A DNA stretch of 64,000 nt, taken from positions 986,501 through 1,050,500 of the forward strand of contig JASJOG010000002.1 of NCBI GenBank assembly GCA_030142905.1. Direction: 5' to 3'. Of this stretch, positions 23,814-32,809 are shown piece after piece. This DNA is from Heliopora coerulea. Its lineage: Eukaryota > Cnidaria > Anthozoa > Scleralcyonacea > Helioporidae. A program made the position numbers and the translations under genes. Each line of letters starts with the position of its first letter. Positions within the stretch are counted from its first letter, which is position 1. The notes beneath the pieces are model-generated. The model saw only the letters and a list, made by a program, of their open reading frames with translations. It had not been told where the DNA came from and made no database searches.

Positions 23814-23844
23814 GTACCTAGACGTCACAATGACGTTAAGGTAC
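23814..23844. promoter_or_regulatory. Imperfect palindrome with two CRE-like sites upstream of the transposase gene
   Basis: GTACCTAGACGTCA (23814-23827) and TGACGTTAAGGTAC (23831-23844) are inverted with 12 of 14 matches around CAA. Each half holds an ACGTCA core like ATF/CREB sites. It lies 23 bp upstream of the first-exon ATG. The motif AGGTACCTA recurs near 24007. A promoter or transposase-binding role is inference. Confidence 0.35.
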
Positions 23845-24148
23845 GCTACTTCCAGTTTTCTTCGGCACTTCCACTCTGCGAGGCCATTCAGGGGCGATTT
23901 TCTATACTAGCGACGTACTTATAACCCCCAAAGTCCGAGTCTAAAATGCGATAAATATCAAAATGGCTGTAGTAGATGCTCCATGCATCCAATTTTCACA
24001 TCCCGCAGGTACCTAAACTATATTTTTAACGTGCGAAGTGCACGAACGAGATAACTACAAATTTTGGGTAAGTTTATATAACGGCACACCTGGGGGCATC
24101 GTCGCCAGTTACACGATATGACTTTTTGTTAACAAAGAGTTTGATATG

Positions 24149-24454
24149 AACGCAAAAACACATTTATTTTATTCAATCGACATTCATTTACGTAGATACG
24201 CAACCATTTGCATCAAAGGGCATTCCATAGCGCCATCAGACGACCATTAACACCATTCTACTATACATTAGGGATAATAAAATTTCAATTACGGCAGAGG
24301 AATATCTTGCCTAAATGAAATTTTTTTATCCCTAATGTACAGTAGAATGGTGTTAATGGTCGTCTGATGGCGCTATGGAATGCCCTTTGATGCAAATGGT
24401 TGCGTATCTACGCAAATGAATGTTGATTGAATAAAATGAATTTAGTTTTGCGTT
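24149..24454. mobile_element. 306-bp foldback element inserted in the transposon's right TIR
   Basis: Arms of about 138 bp (24149-24286 and 24316-24454) are inverted with few mismatches around a 30-nt centre. Examples are CATTTGCATCAAAGGGCATT on the left and AATGCCCTTTGATGCAAATG on the right. The ends read AACGCAAAA and TTTTGCGTT. Comparison with the intact left TIR shows the empty site as GATATGAATGAG, so the insertion is exact and lacks a clear target duplication. No coding capacity. Confidence 0.85.
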
Positions 24455-24643
24455 AATGAGTTTGAGGTAGGCGTTAATGATAGTATATTTTCTGGTAATG
24501 AACGGCAAAAGGTATAGTCAATACAAGTAATACCAAGTTCAAAATTTTATAGCAGGTTTTCAAACGTTCCCTCATATCTAATTAATTCAGTATTCCATGC
24601 ATGATGAATCCAAACTGTCTATACTCTAAAGTGCTACTTTATA

Positions 24644-25401
24644 GGGCGGTGTTACACTGTGCAAGTTTTCGTGTAACTTGTCTCGCAATTTTGTTGCGAT
24701 GCAAGTTGCACGACAAATTGCACGATGTAACATACCTGGCAATCATTAAGTCTCCCAACATTTTTGTTGCAGCAAGCTTTGCACGAAGTAGGATACAAGT
24801 TCTATTTTTCACGGCGATTGCTGCAACGCCGAAACAGATTTTTGAAGTATTGCACAGTGTAACACCCTTTTAGCAACTTGTGTCGCAATGTTTTGTTTGA
24901 TCAGCCAATCAAAATACGCCTTTAAGCTTTGTCCGCTGGGTCTTTGTTTTTGTGACCTTGAAAAACAAAAGTGCAGCTAGTCAAGAGCTTTTAAGTGCTC
25001 AAACTCAGGATTTGGAGAGTCTAGATAAAAATGCAGTTACCAATAGATCTTAAATACAGTCCATCGCTGTGAGATACTTCGTTAGCAATTATAAAGACAA
25101 GAAGATCACGAAGAAATTCTACGACACACGACTGCTCTCGCAGCGTTTGTATATGTCAATTGAAGATATTAAAATGGTATTACCTAGTCTTCGAACCTCT
25201 ATGTCCAGGGAATTTAAGCGAATCCAAAAGATATTGCCTGTGTCGAGTTCTTGGAGATCTTTGCTCTCATTTTTGCGACAATTGGAAGACAAGTTGCAAG
25301 AAACATTGCAAATTGTAACCCCCTACCAATGCATCTGCGACGCAAGAAATTCAGCTGTTGTGAGACAAGCTGCAAGAAAAATTGCGTACTATAATACCAC
25401 C
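24644..25401 (+). mobile_element. Harbinger-like element remnant with internal TIR
   Basis: The left end starts GGGCGGTGTTACACTGTGCA. A diverged inverted counterpart ends at 25401 (ATAATACCACC), with similar subterminal sequence on both sides (ACTTGTCTCGCAA left, inverted TTGTGAGACAAGCTGCAA right). A third, closer inverted match (TTGCACAGTGTAACACCC) ends at 24867, so 24644-24867 could be a separate MITE. GGG termini and a MADF-like frame point to PIF/Harbinger. Target duplications are not clean. Confidence 0.55.
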
Positions 25402-25455
25402 TTAAGTCAAACCACGCACATTGATGCAGATCACATAAGCGAGAACATCATGTAA
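25069..25455 (+). pseudogene. MADF/Myb-like accessory protein fragment of the Harbinger remnant
   Basis: A 128-codon frame. Its first half (KKFYDTRLLSQRLYMSIEDI, then LPSLRTSMSREFKRIQKI) resembles the MADF/SANT-type DNA-binding domain encoded as the second protein of Harbinger transposons. The second half runs into the right terminal repeat, so the gene is truncated there. No Harbinger nuclease frame remains nearby. Domain call by eye only. Confidence 0.4.
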
Positions 25456-25736
25456 TATAAAATCATTCATCTCTTCGTGTCTGAAACACGGACGTCGCCA
25501 AATTGGAATGCGAAAATGGTCATATTGTCTTATTTTACTTAGAAACACTGATGGCACATAAGCGATAGTTCTTTATTCCAGTAATAAAAGATATGAATTC
25601 CTTCTGCCTTAATGTGATAATCATAGTTTTAAAGTTACTCATAGTTAAATTGACAGGTTCTGGATTCGTTCCTTGAATACTGTACCCCTTAACAAGTAAA
25701 CCCGTTATAAATATTAGTTGATGTTTTTGCACAACT

Positions 25737-25965
25737 ATTACTACTACCACTACGCAGCTACCACGACCACTACTCCTACTACCTCTGCTGCTGCTGCTAC
25801 TGCTGCTACTGGTTCTGCTACTGGTTCTGCTACTGGTTCTACTACTGTTCCTAGTGCTACTATTGCTGCTGTATCTACTTCTATTACTATTGCTACTGCT
25901 ACTACTTCTACTACTTCTACTAGTGTTACTACTGTTGTTCCTGTTGCTGTCATTGTTATTATGTT
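25737..25965. repeat. Compound trinucleotide array (CTA/CTG/CCA)
   Basis: About 75 triplets with CTA and CTG mixtures. It keeps long frames open on both strands (Ser/Thr/Val-rich), which are not genes. It lies directly 3' of the LINE remnant at 25980-26670 and may be its tail. Confidence 0.9.
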
Positions 25966-25979
25966 CATATATTCCACTG

Positions 25980-26670
25980 TATTTATACTTGTCCAAACAC
26001 CGGGTTCCCTCCGGGATCCAAGATTAAGAGGGTTTTAGAAGTCTATTGTCCAGTCAGGTCATGCACGATCAATTATTATGTTCTTATAGATAGTTCTAAG
26101 AACATGCGCAATACCAATTAGAGTAATTTTTTGCAGTTCTTGGAGCTTGCTATTTCCCGAAATATTATGGATATTTTCACGAGTTTACTTTCGGATCATT
26201 CCTGGTGCGCCCATGACGACTGGTATCGTTGTTGCTTTTAGGTGCCACATTCTAGTGACCTCAGTTTCCAGGTCTTTATATTTCTGAAGTTTGTCATACT
26301 CTTAGTCGAGATGTTGCTATCACAGGGAACTGTCATGTCAATAATTTGACATGTTCTCGCTTTGCGGTCTTTGATGAAAATATCCGGTTTATTGGTCATG
26401 ATGGTGGGGCCTGTGGAGATTCTGAAGTCCCAAAGAACTGTTACATCATTTCCATTGGTGACCTCTGCAAGATCATGTTCCTACAATTTCTCAGGCACTT
26501 CGATGTTTTAATGCTTGCACACATTTCAGTGAATGTATTGGCCTAAACGGTCAGGGCGAGCCCTGTATTCTTTAGATGCTAAAACAGGACAACCGGCTAT
26601 GAGATGATCGACTGACTCATCTGAATTCTTACAAATGCAGCAAAGAGGGACGGTGCCGTCGTTTTAGGTC
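25980..26670 (-). pseudogene. Non-LTR retrotransposon RT C-terminal remnant
   Basis: On the minus strand the frame from 26660 reads GTVPLCCICKNSDESVDHLI, then GCPVLASKEYRARPDRLGQYIH, with later fragments TVLWDFRISTGPTIMTNKPD and KARTCQIIDMTVPCDSNI. This is the cysteine-rich and C-terminal end of a LINE family common in invertebrates (zinc knuckle CxxC...HxxxxC, then the LWDF...RPDI...IID.A.PGD block). Several stops and frameshifts make it inactive. The upstream polymerase part is missing. Confidence 0.7.
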
Positions 26671-26679
26671 TCTAGACGT

Positions 26680-28060
26680 TTGTCGGGAGGTTCTGATCTT
26701 GTGCTGCAATCAAGACACCCTCGGTTTCCGCTTTGAGCCTACCTTTTTTCCTATCTATTATCTTTCCCTTTGTGTTTATGGCAGTGTGTCTGTCCAGTCG
26801 TCCCACCATGCATCTCTACTTTGTTGTTTCTGTTGCATCAATGAGAAAATGAAGAGTTTAAACGATGACTTTTCGAAAGAACTATCTGAAGGATTCTCAT
26901 AATATTCAGCAGGTTAGGATATATCATTTGGATTGTTAAGTTGAACGAAATTACTCGTCGTTCAAAGATCATTCGATCCGAAACATTCCACAATTCACGA
27001 AAATACTGCTCAGGGTCCACTTATAATCCAAAATAATTTGTCCCTATCTGTGTGTTCGAACAAAAGAAATTATTATTACAACTCGCACAGCACCTAACTA
27101 AGAACAGTGGAAGGGTTATCAGCCTGCTACCGCCTCCCAGCATCCCGCCAGGTAAGGCCGCAACAGAGATTGGACATTTCAGGGAACTTGTGGGGAAAGG
27201 AAATTGTAGCATTAAAATGGATTTTAAGAACTATCCACAGGGCCAGCCCATACTCGCCCAACTCATCCAGTTAAGGAGAAAGGGATGTACAGTCCTCTGT
27301 AGTTCCTAAAAGCACTCCCCAATGCGTATATCCAGTTTGACCTTAACAATACTCTGTTGCACTTCCAGTCAGTTAAGGTTAGTTTAGGTGTGCCACTGCA
27401 AGGGTTAAGACTGATTATTGTTTTATTCTTAGACTAGTACTTATCTGTTTCAGCATTTAAGGCTTGTTCATCTTCAACCAACTAAAGTCAGGGGCATCAA
27501 CCTGCTGTACAGATTTTCTTCTAGTTCTTGGGACTGGCAAGGCAGGGGCGCCACTCCCGAAGTCATCTTATCAAAGTCTGCATGTTTTATGGGGGTCAAT
27601 GGCTCCGAATCAATGTCCTGCCTACCTACTTTTGGTTTTATTGCTTCTGCGAAAAGTAGACAAGTTTGTATTTTCCTCTACTTATGCAAACTTTCTTCTT
27701 GACAAAAGTTTCACTATGACATAACCCCGTTACAATGCATTTTGCTGTGTCCAATCTAAAACCAACTAAAGTTTATCAGCTTGCCAAATGAATAATAACC
27801 CTGGAACGTATATGTACACGGACTCTGTATACTGGCTCTGGAAATGTTCATAGATTGTAAACTCAAACGTATACTGACTCCAGAATGACCAATACCTGGG
27901 TTCGGAATGGGCACTCTATATCAAACTTCCACTTCCTTCTTCCAACTTGGTGTGCCACCCTGCAACCATGGGACTTCTGTTGTTGTGAACATTTCCATAA
28001 AAGGTAGTGTTGCTGCAGCAAAGTAACCACGACGTTTCCATAGTGAATGTCTTCATGGTG
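26680..28060. other. Unassigned sequence
   Basis: Open frames at 26699-26902 and 27052-27309 show no family signature. Nothing else was recognised. Confidence 0.35.
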
Positions 28061-28063
28061 CCT

Positions 28064-28429
28064 CAGGCCCTAGGCAAGTTATAAAACATGGTGGCGGAAA
28101 CATTGTTTCTCTGCCATGTTTCTCGAACATGGCTAAAAGAGGAAACATTTTGTGAGAAACATTCACAAACGGTTTTCATTAATGTATACAGCACGGTGTG
28201 AACAGTAAAACCCTGGGCAACTAAGCAATAATATTTCACGAGTCGGCAAACGAAGAAACAACGTTTCCAGACAAAAACTGAGGCCGGGAAGGAAAAAATG
28301 TCCCTCAACTCAGAAGCCAATTTTGCTTCTGCAACAATGTTTCCACGGGCAGGCAAACGGGGAAATGTTTGAGGAAACATCAAAAATATCAAACGTTTCC
28401 GCAACGCTTCCTCGTTTTCCCAGGGCCTT
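28064..28429. mobile_element. 366-bp non-autonomous DNA element
   Basis: The ends are inverted: CAGGCCCTAGGCAA at the left and TTTCCCAGGGCCTT at the right. A second matched block lies about 25 bp inside (GCGGAAAC). No target duplication was found. CAGGCCC-type ends resemble hAT elements, but the class is not established. The minus-strand 113-residue frame here is a by-product. Confidence 0.5.
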
Positions 28430-30125
28430 AGTAAACTTGAAAGGCATTTAGTTCAAAGTTGAGCTAGTTTATATGTTCCGAGCCTTTAAACATGTCATCG
28501 TGTACAGTTGCAATTGTGAAAACGTCCAATTTGAAATTGCTTCGAGATCACATCTCTCTACGAGTGGAAAACCCCTTGGGATGAACAAGGGAGACGGCCC
28601 CCCGACCCTTACGCCACAGGAAGATTTCCAAATTGAAGTAAGTGCTAAAAATTTGTGGTTAGTTCACCTCGGAAACTGTTAAGATTACCAAGCAATATGG
28701 TTTTCATACCTCCGCAGACAACATGTCATCTAAATCCTACAACGTAATTGTGAAAAGAAGATATCACAAACTTACCACATGAAACATCGAGTTTAAGATG
28801 GCATACTATGCCTTCAAGTTTTTAACGTTCCATTCTTAAAGGATAACCACCATGAAAAAAAATTCCTATTAAAATTTGATGCAATACTTTCATAGCATCA
28901 AAGTTCACTTGCGTACGGCGTATTTAGTCACAAAAGACATAGGAAAATTGAAAATTTTAGTTTTTAATGTACATAGTTTAGTTCACATTGTCAATGGCAA
29001 TTTTAAATTCTTAATGGCAATGTTCCATATGTAGGCCAGACTGGCTTTTAGTATACTCATTAACTTGTCATGATTTCCCAAAATTACCAAAGGCAGCATG
29101 AGTGGGCGAAGTAGGGAGGTATTTACTGCCCCAAACTTTGGGCAACAAGTGCCCTTTTTATCATATGCTTAATCTTAGAGATTTAAAAGTATGGTAAAAT
29201 GTCTGGGTGCAAGGTATAGTATGTTGTGCCCTTTTAGAAGACAGCCGGAAACTGCACACAGCATCAAAAAGGAATGTAAACGTGTCAACATTGTACCAAC
29301 TGGATATGGTTTATAGCTGTTAAAAGCATAGTGATGACAATTTCATGGAAAACGGACAACTAGTTATTTCTCTACTTATAAACTCTCACGGAATTGTTGC
29401 GCTTTCATTATGATCTCACAACTAATCTATCCTTCTTGATATGTTTATGCTATTCACACAATGTTATCTCCAACTTGTTAAAGCTCGTGCAGCTGGTGAA
29501 AATTACGAATATGGATATACCATTAAAACAGTACGTGTGCGACTAGTGAGTGGTCTCATCAAAATTGAAGTTGATTTCAAATGGAAACTCTTGAAAAATT
29601 AGAGCTGGATGGTACTAGTGGTAACTTGAATTAGCATTGGGAATGTATAAGCAAAACCAAGCAGATTTGGCCATTGTATGTACAACCCTCTGTGTTTCCT
29701 AATTAGTTTGAAACGAAATTCATCATTTCCATTTTAATGATGATATATTTGTACCTTATTACATGAAATTTTCGTGACATGTTTATTTCGCGATTTTGAG
29801 GTGTGCACATTTCGCGACACCTAAATTTTGCGATTTTGCGAAAATTTTGTATTTTGAATCACTTTAATTTCGCGTTTTTGAGTAAGACACAATTTATTTC
29901 CTAGGCAATGTTATTCAACATGTCCTTGAATTAGATAAAACGACTGTATCTAATAACGTCAAATTAACAAAGACGAAACGGCGGGACTATAAATCAACAG
30001 TAACAACAAAGCAGTTCTCACAATGTCCACAAGCAGTTCGTGCTTGTACGTGAATTATTGGCCTTGAGCCAACTGACCACATTATCTATTTATATTGAAA
30101 ATTCCTTTCTACGGACTCCTAAGAG
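28430..30125. other. Unassigned AT-rich sequence
   Basis: No gene. At 29765-29890 the motif TTTCGCGATTTTG recurs in diverged form, suggesting a degraded repeat. Confidence 0.35.
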
Positions 30126-30129
30126 AAAA

Positions 30130-30750
30130 TGATGCCGTTTAGTAACATCATGCCGTTTAGAAATATATCTACAAGTCTCACGAGTCATTTGTGTAAATGT
30201 TTTGACATGGATCAACAGCCGGTAATACTTCTCTTCCAGTTACTACGCCCTTTATTCCCGCTTTCTCCCATCCTTTCAAGACATGAACGCTCCCCCGTGC
30301 GGTGGTCAAAAAGTTATACATTTCCACCAACCAAGTTGCATGAATTGGTTTCAAAACCTATATATGAAGGTCGACATCTGCATCTTCAAAGTTAACTCCA
30401 CTATCCACTTGCTTTTGAACGTCTGCCGAATACCACGTTAAGAACTTGTTCTTGCAAAATCTCTTGGCCTGTTTGTGCACCATTAGATCCAATGGTTGAA
30501 AAAAATGCGTCATGTTAGCTGGGACAAATATGACTTCTATATTCAGCGAAGACAGCCTCGAGCACACCTTCTAAATTTTCTGGCCTCTAAAGACATCCCA
30601 GATGAGTAGCGCTTTCTGATATGGTGGAAGACCAAGTTTATTGAGTTTCTGCACCTAGTAAGGATTGATTACAGAATCAACAAGACCTATTGTTTCCGTT
30701 TCGTTTGAATAGTGCTTTGGATTTTGGCCGACACAAAAGCTCTTGCACTG
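30130..30750 (-). pseudogene. Pogo/Tigger (DDE_1) transposase remnant
   Basis: On the minus strand the frames give KHYSNETETIGLVDSVINPY, then GLPPYQKALLIWDVFRGQK, a stop, then NIEVIFVPANMTHFFQPLDL with KRFCKNKFLTWYSADVQKQV and SGVNFEDADVDLHI. These are the catalytic-core end and C-terminal part of pogo/Tigger/Jerky-type transposases. A degraded C-terminal segment follows to about 30200. Stops and shifts make it inactive, and the N-terminal CENP-B-like DNA-binding part is absent. Confidence 0.8.
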
Positions 30751-30861
30751 AAGTGCTGCCTGGAGTGGAAATAGACAGCAGTAGTGATGAGGACTAAGAT
30801 ATCGACTCAGAATAATTAAAAATATGATTTTGTAAACGTTTCGATGGCAATAAACTCACTC

Positions 30862-31805
30862 TTTCATGATTATTAGTGATTGACCGATCATAGGAATCAG
30901 AATCGGACCGATTATTGCGTTATCGGTAGACAATCGGAATCGGTTAAAGTTCCTGTATTTCCCGATTATAACCGATTAATATGGAAATAAAACAACTCTT
31001 CAGAAGTAGCCAAATTGGCATCGTTTTCATCAGTTTCTTCTACGGTCAGCAGCGAGATGCGCGCGCGTATTTGTCTATCACTAGTCAGTCACTTACACAA
31101 TCTTATTATGCAATGTGAAATAGATAAAATTACAAAAATAATCGGATGTTGATCGTCAGTTCGGCTAGAGCAACCTTCAGATGTCTACTGAAAATTCTTC
31201 GACAGATTTCTAGATGAATGGCTTTCTTTTAAATAAATACAAATTGGTATTTAAGACATTACTATTGTATGAGTAGGAAATATTTCCTTCACTGCTCAAC
31301 ACAACCAGAAATAAAGATTTGTTGTTTGTTTTATCCAAGTCTATACAAAACGTCTGCAAGTTGCACGTCGGTTAGCACTGGAACACTGAATGCTCTAGCT
31401 GTGCTGTTGTTATTGATTGCTAGTGTCACGCCAGATGACAAGGCGTCAGCGAGTCTGGCCGGAAAATTACTTTTTAAAAAAACCCAAAAACCTGTTAAAA
31501 GTATTTTGCTATTTCTCCTACTAACAAGTTGAAGCGTGTGCAAGTCTCTTATGCAAAGCTACTAACTTAGCAGTGGGTTAAAAATTATTTTACCATGTGA
31601 AGGAATTGTGTTTTCTTACAAGGTTTTGGCCAAGGACGCCATTTAAAGTTGTTTACGCCAGGTTTGCGTGCAGAATGAATGACGTCATTGGACTCGTTTT
31701 GATAATCGTAACCGGAATCGGAATCGGAATCGGACCGATTATGACTTGGAACAATCGGTAATCGGTAATTTCCGATTACCGATTGTTCCAAGTCATAATC
31801 GTTTG
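30862..31805. repeat. AATCGG-rich repetitive element with two inverted AATCGG blocks
   Basis: GGAATCAGAATCGGACCGAT (near 30889) and several AATCGG copies occur at 30862-30990. Three GGAATC units and GGACCGATTATG recur at 31690-31740, ending in a perfect hairpin. AATCGG-rich termini occur in some hAT-like elements, so a non-autonomous transposon of about 0.9 kb is plausible. Confidence 0.4.
31736..31801. repeat. Perfect 30-bp inverted repeat with 6-nt loop
   Basis: The left arm (31736-31765, CGATTATGACTTGGAACAAT then CGGTAATCGG) and right arm (31772-31801) are perfectly complementary. The loop is TAATTT. It forms the end of the AATCGG-rich element. Confidence 0.95.
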
Positions 31806-31809
31806 GATT

Positions 31810-31912
31810 TAATGGTTTGGATTTAAGGTACATAAAGTTGAACTTCTTCAGAATATGCCTCATGTTTGCATCAGGTTATGCAAACATTAGCATCCATTTT
31901 CTATTCATTTTG
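31810..31912 (-). repeat. 103-bp direct repeat, copy 1
   Basis: From TAATGGTTTGGATTTAAGG to CATCCATTTTCTATT.ATTTTG it matches 38253-38355 at 102 of 103 positions. The flanks of the two copies are unrelated. On the minus strand both open with MRHILKKFNFMYLKSKPL, but no longer shared frame exists. Confidence 0.9.
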
Positions 31913-31922
31913 TAAGACAGCA

Positions 31923-32103
31923 AATGCGAGTTCCGCAAGTTGAACCTCCCGCAGTGGGTGAACAACGTCTGGCTTACGTCGAAGGACTAATTGATAATGC
32001 TATGAGACAAATCGCTCCACGGGATATTGTAAATGCATGTCAACATGCACAAGGCTTTTTCCAGCGTGCGCTTAATTTGGAAGACATGGACGTAGGAGCC
32101 TAA
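31923..32103 (+). CDS. Short coding-like segment, possible last exon of a transposon gene
   Basis: A plus-strand frame of about 60 codons ends in a stop after AQGFFQRALNLEDMDVGA. Earlier it reads GEQRLAYVEGLIDNAMRQIA. The composition is protein-like and it begins just after an AG (AAGACAG). No family recognised. It may be an exon fragment of a mobile element, lying between the 103-bp repeat and the minisatellite. Confidence 0.3.
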
Positions 32104-32184
32104 TGCTTCTGTTGTTTTATTTTATTTACCTCTTTAATATTGTTGTGCGATGTATTTTGTAAATTGACGAAAGTGTCCGAAATT

Positions 32185-32478
32185 TATTAGTATTCTGAAA
32201 TGCATTTGGAACTATCTAAAATTGATTTGAATTATCGGAAATACATTTGGACATTTCTGAATTTGAAATAGATTTATCTTAAATTCATTTGGAAATTTCT
32301 GATTTTGATTTGAATTATCTGAAATTCGTTTGGAAAGTTCTGAATTTCACTTGAAATATCTGAAATTCAATTGGAAATTTTGGAATTTGATTTGAATTAT
32401 CTGAAATTCGTTTGGAAATTTCTGAATTTCACTTGAATAATCTGAAATTCAATTAGAAATTTCTGAATTTGATCCGAA
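32185..32478. repeat. 41-bp minisatellite, about seven diverged units
   Basis: The unit contains ATCTGAAATTC, TTTGGAAATTTCTGAATT and a spacer ACTTGAAT or ATTTGAAT. Units diverge by a few bases each. Spacing of the ATCTGAAATTC motif is regular at about 41 bp. Confidence 0.85.
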
Positions 32479-32809
32479 AAAGGTGTAGTCGTACTAAACG
32501 TTGTTATCACTAACAAATACGCAAGTAAAAAGAACAATGTCAATGAACAAACATCAGTCCATCTTAATTAATCCTCGTCTGTTTGAGATTCTGATTCAGA
32601 ATCAGAATGAGAATCAGGAAGCAAATTTGGGTCAATCGTCTCAATAGTTGTGGATTCCTTTTCTCAGTACTCATCGGTAGTACTGTATGTAAGGCAATAC
32701 GTAAGATCCATTTGTTAGTAAACAACGGAATTTAACGTCGCCATGAAAACACTTATTATCGTCGAGCAATGATGAGGAATAAAATTCAGGAAATCTGTAG
32801 ATAATCATT

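Larger units (their letters stand above)
20009..24513. mobile_element. DNA transposon with two convergent genes and ~72-bp TIRs
   Basis: The left terminus (20009-20081, starting ACCTTTTGC) recurs inverted at the right: 24455-24513 carries the outer part and 24135-24150 the inner part, split by a 306-bp foldback insertion. Arms differ at only a few positions, for example CTTTTGCTGTTCATTACC against CTTTTGCCGTTCATTACC. Between the ends lie a plus-strand Tudor-knot protein gene and a minus-strand transposase-like gene, facing each other. No convincing target duplication is visible (TACA left, TATA right), so the insertion mechanism is open. Both genes are intact, which suggests a fairly young copy. 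I could not place it in a named superfamily. Confidence 0.85.

Noticed and set aside
25535..25996. 153-residue Ser/Asn/Arg-rich minus frame and its mirror frames
   Set aside because: Translation of the trinucleotide array; all frames stay open because the repeat lacks stops.
28063..28404. 113-residue minus frame
   Set aside because: Lies wholly inside a MITE with inverted ends and shows no family signature.
32185..32478. CRISPR-like repeat array
   Set aside because: Units are contiguous, without unique spacers, and lie in a eukaryotic context: a minisatellite.
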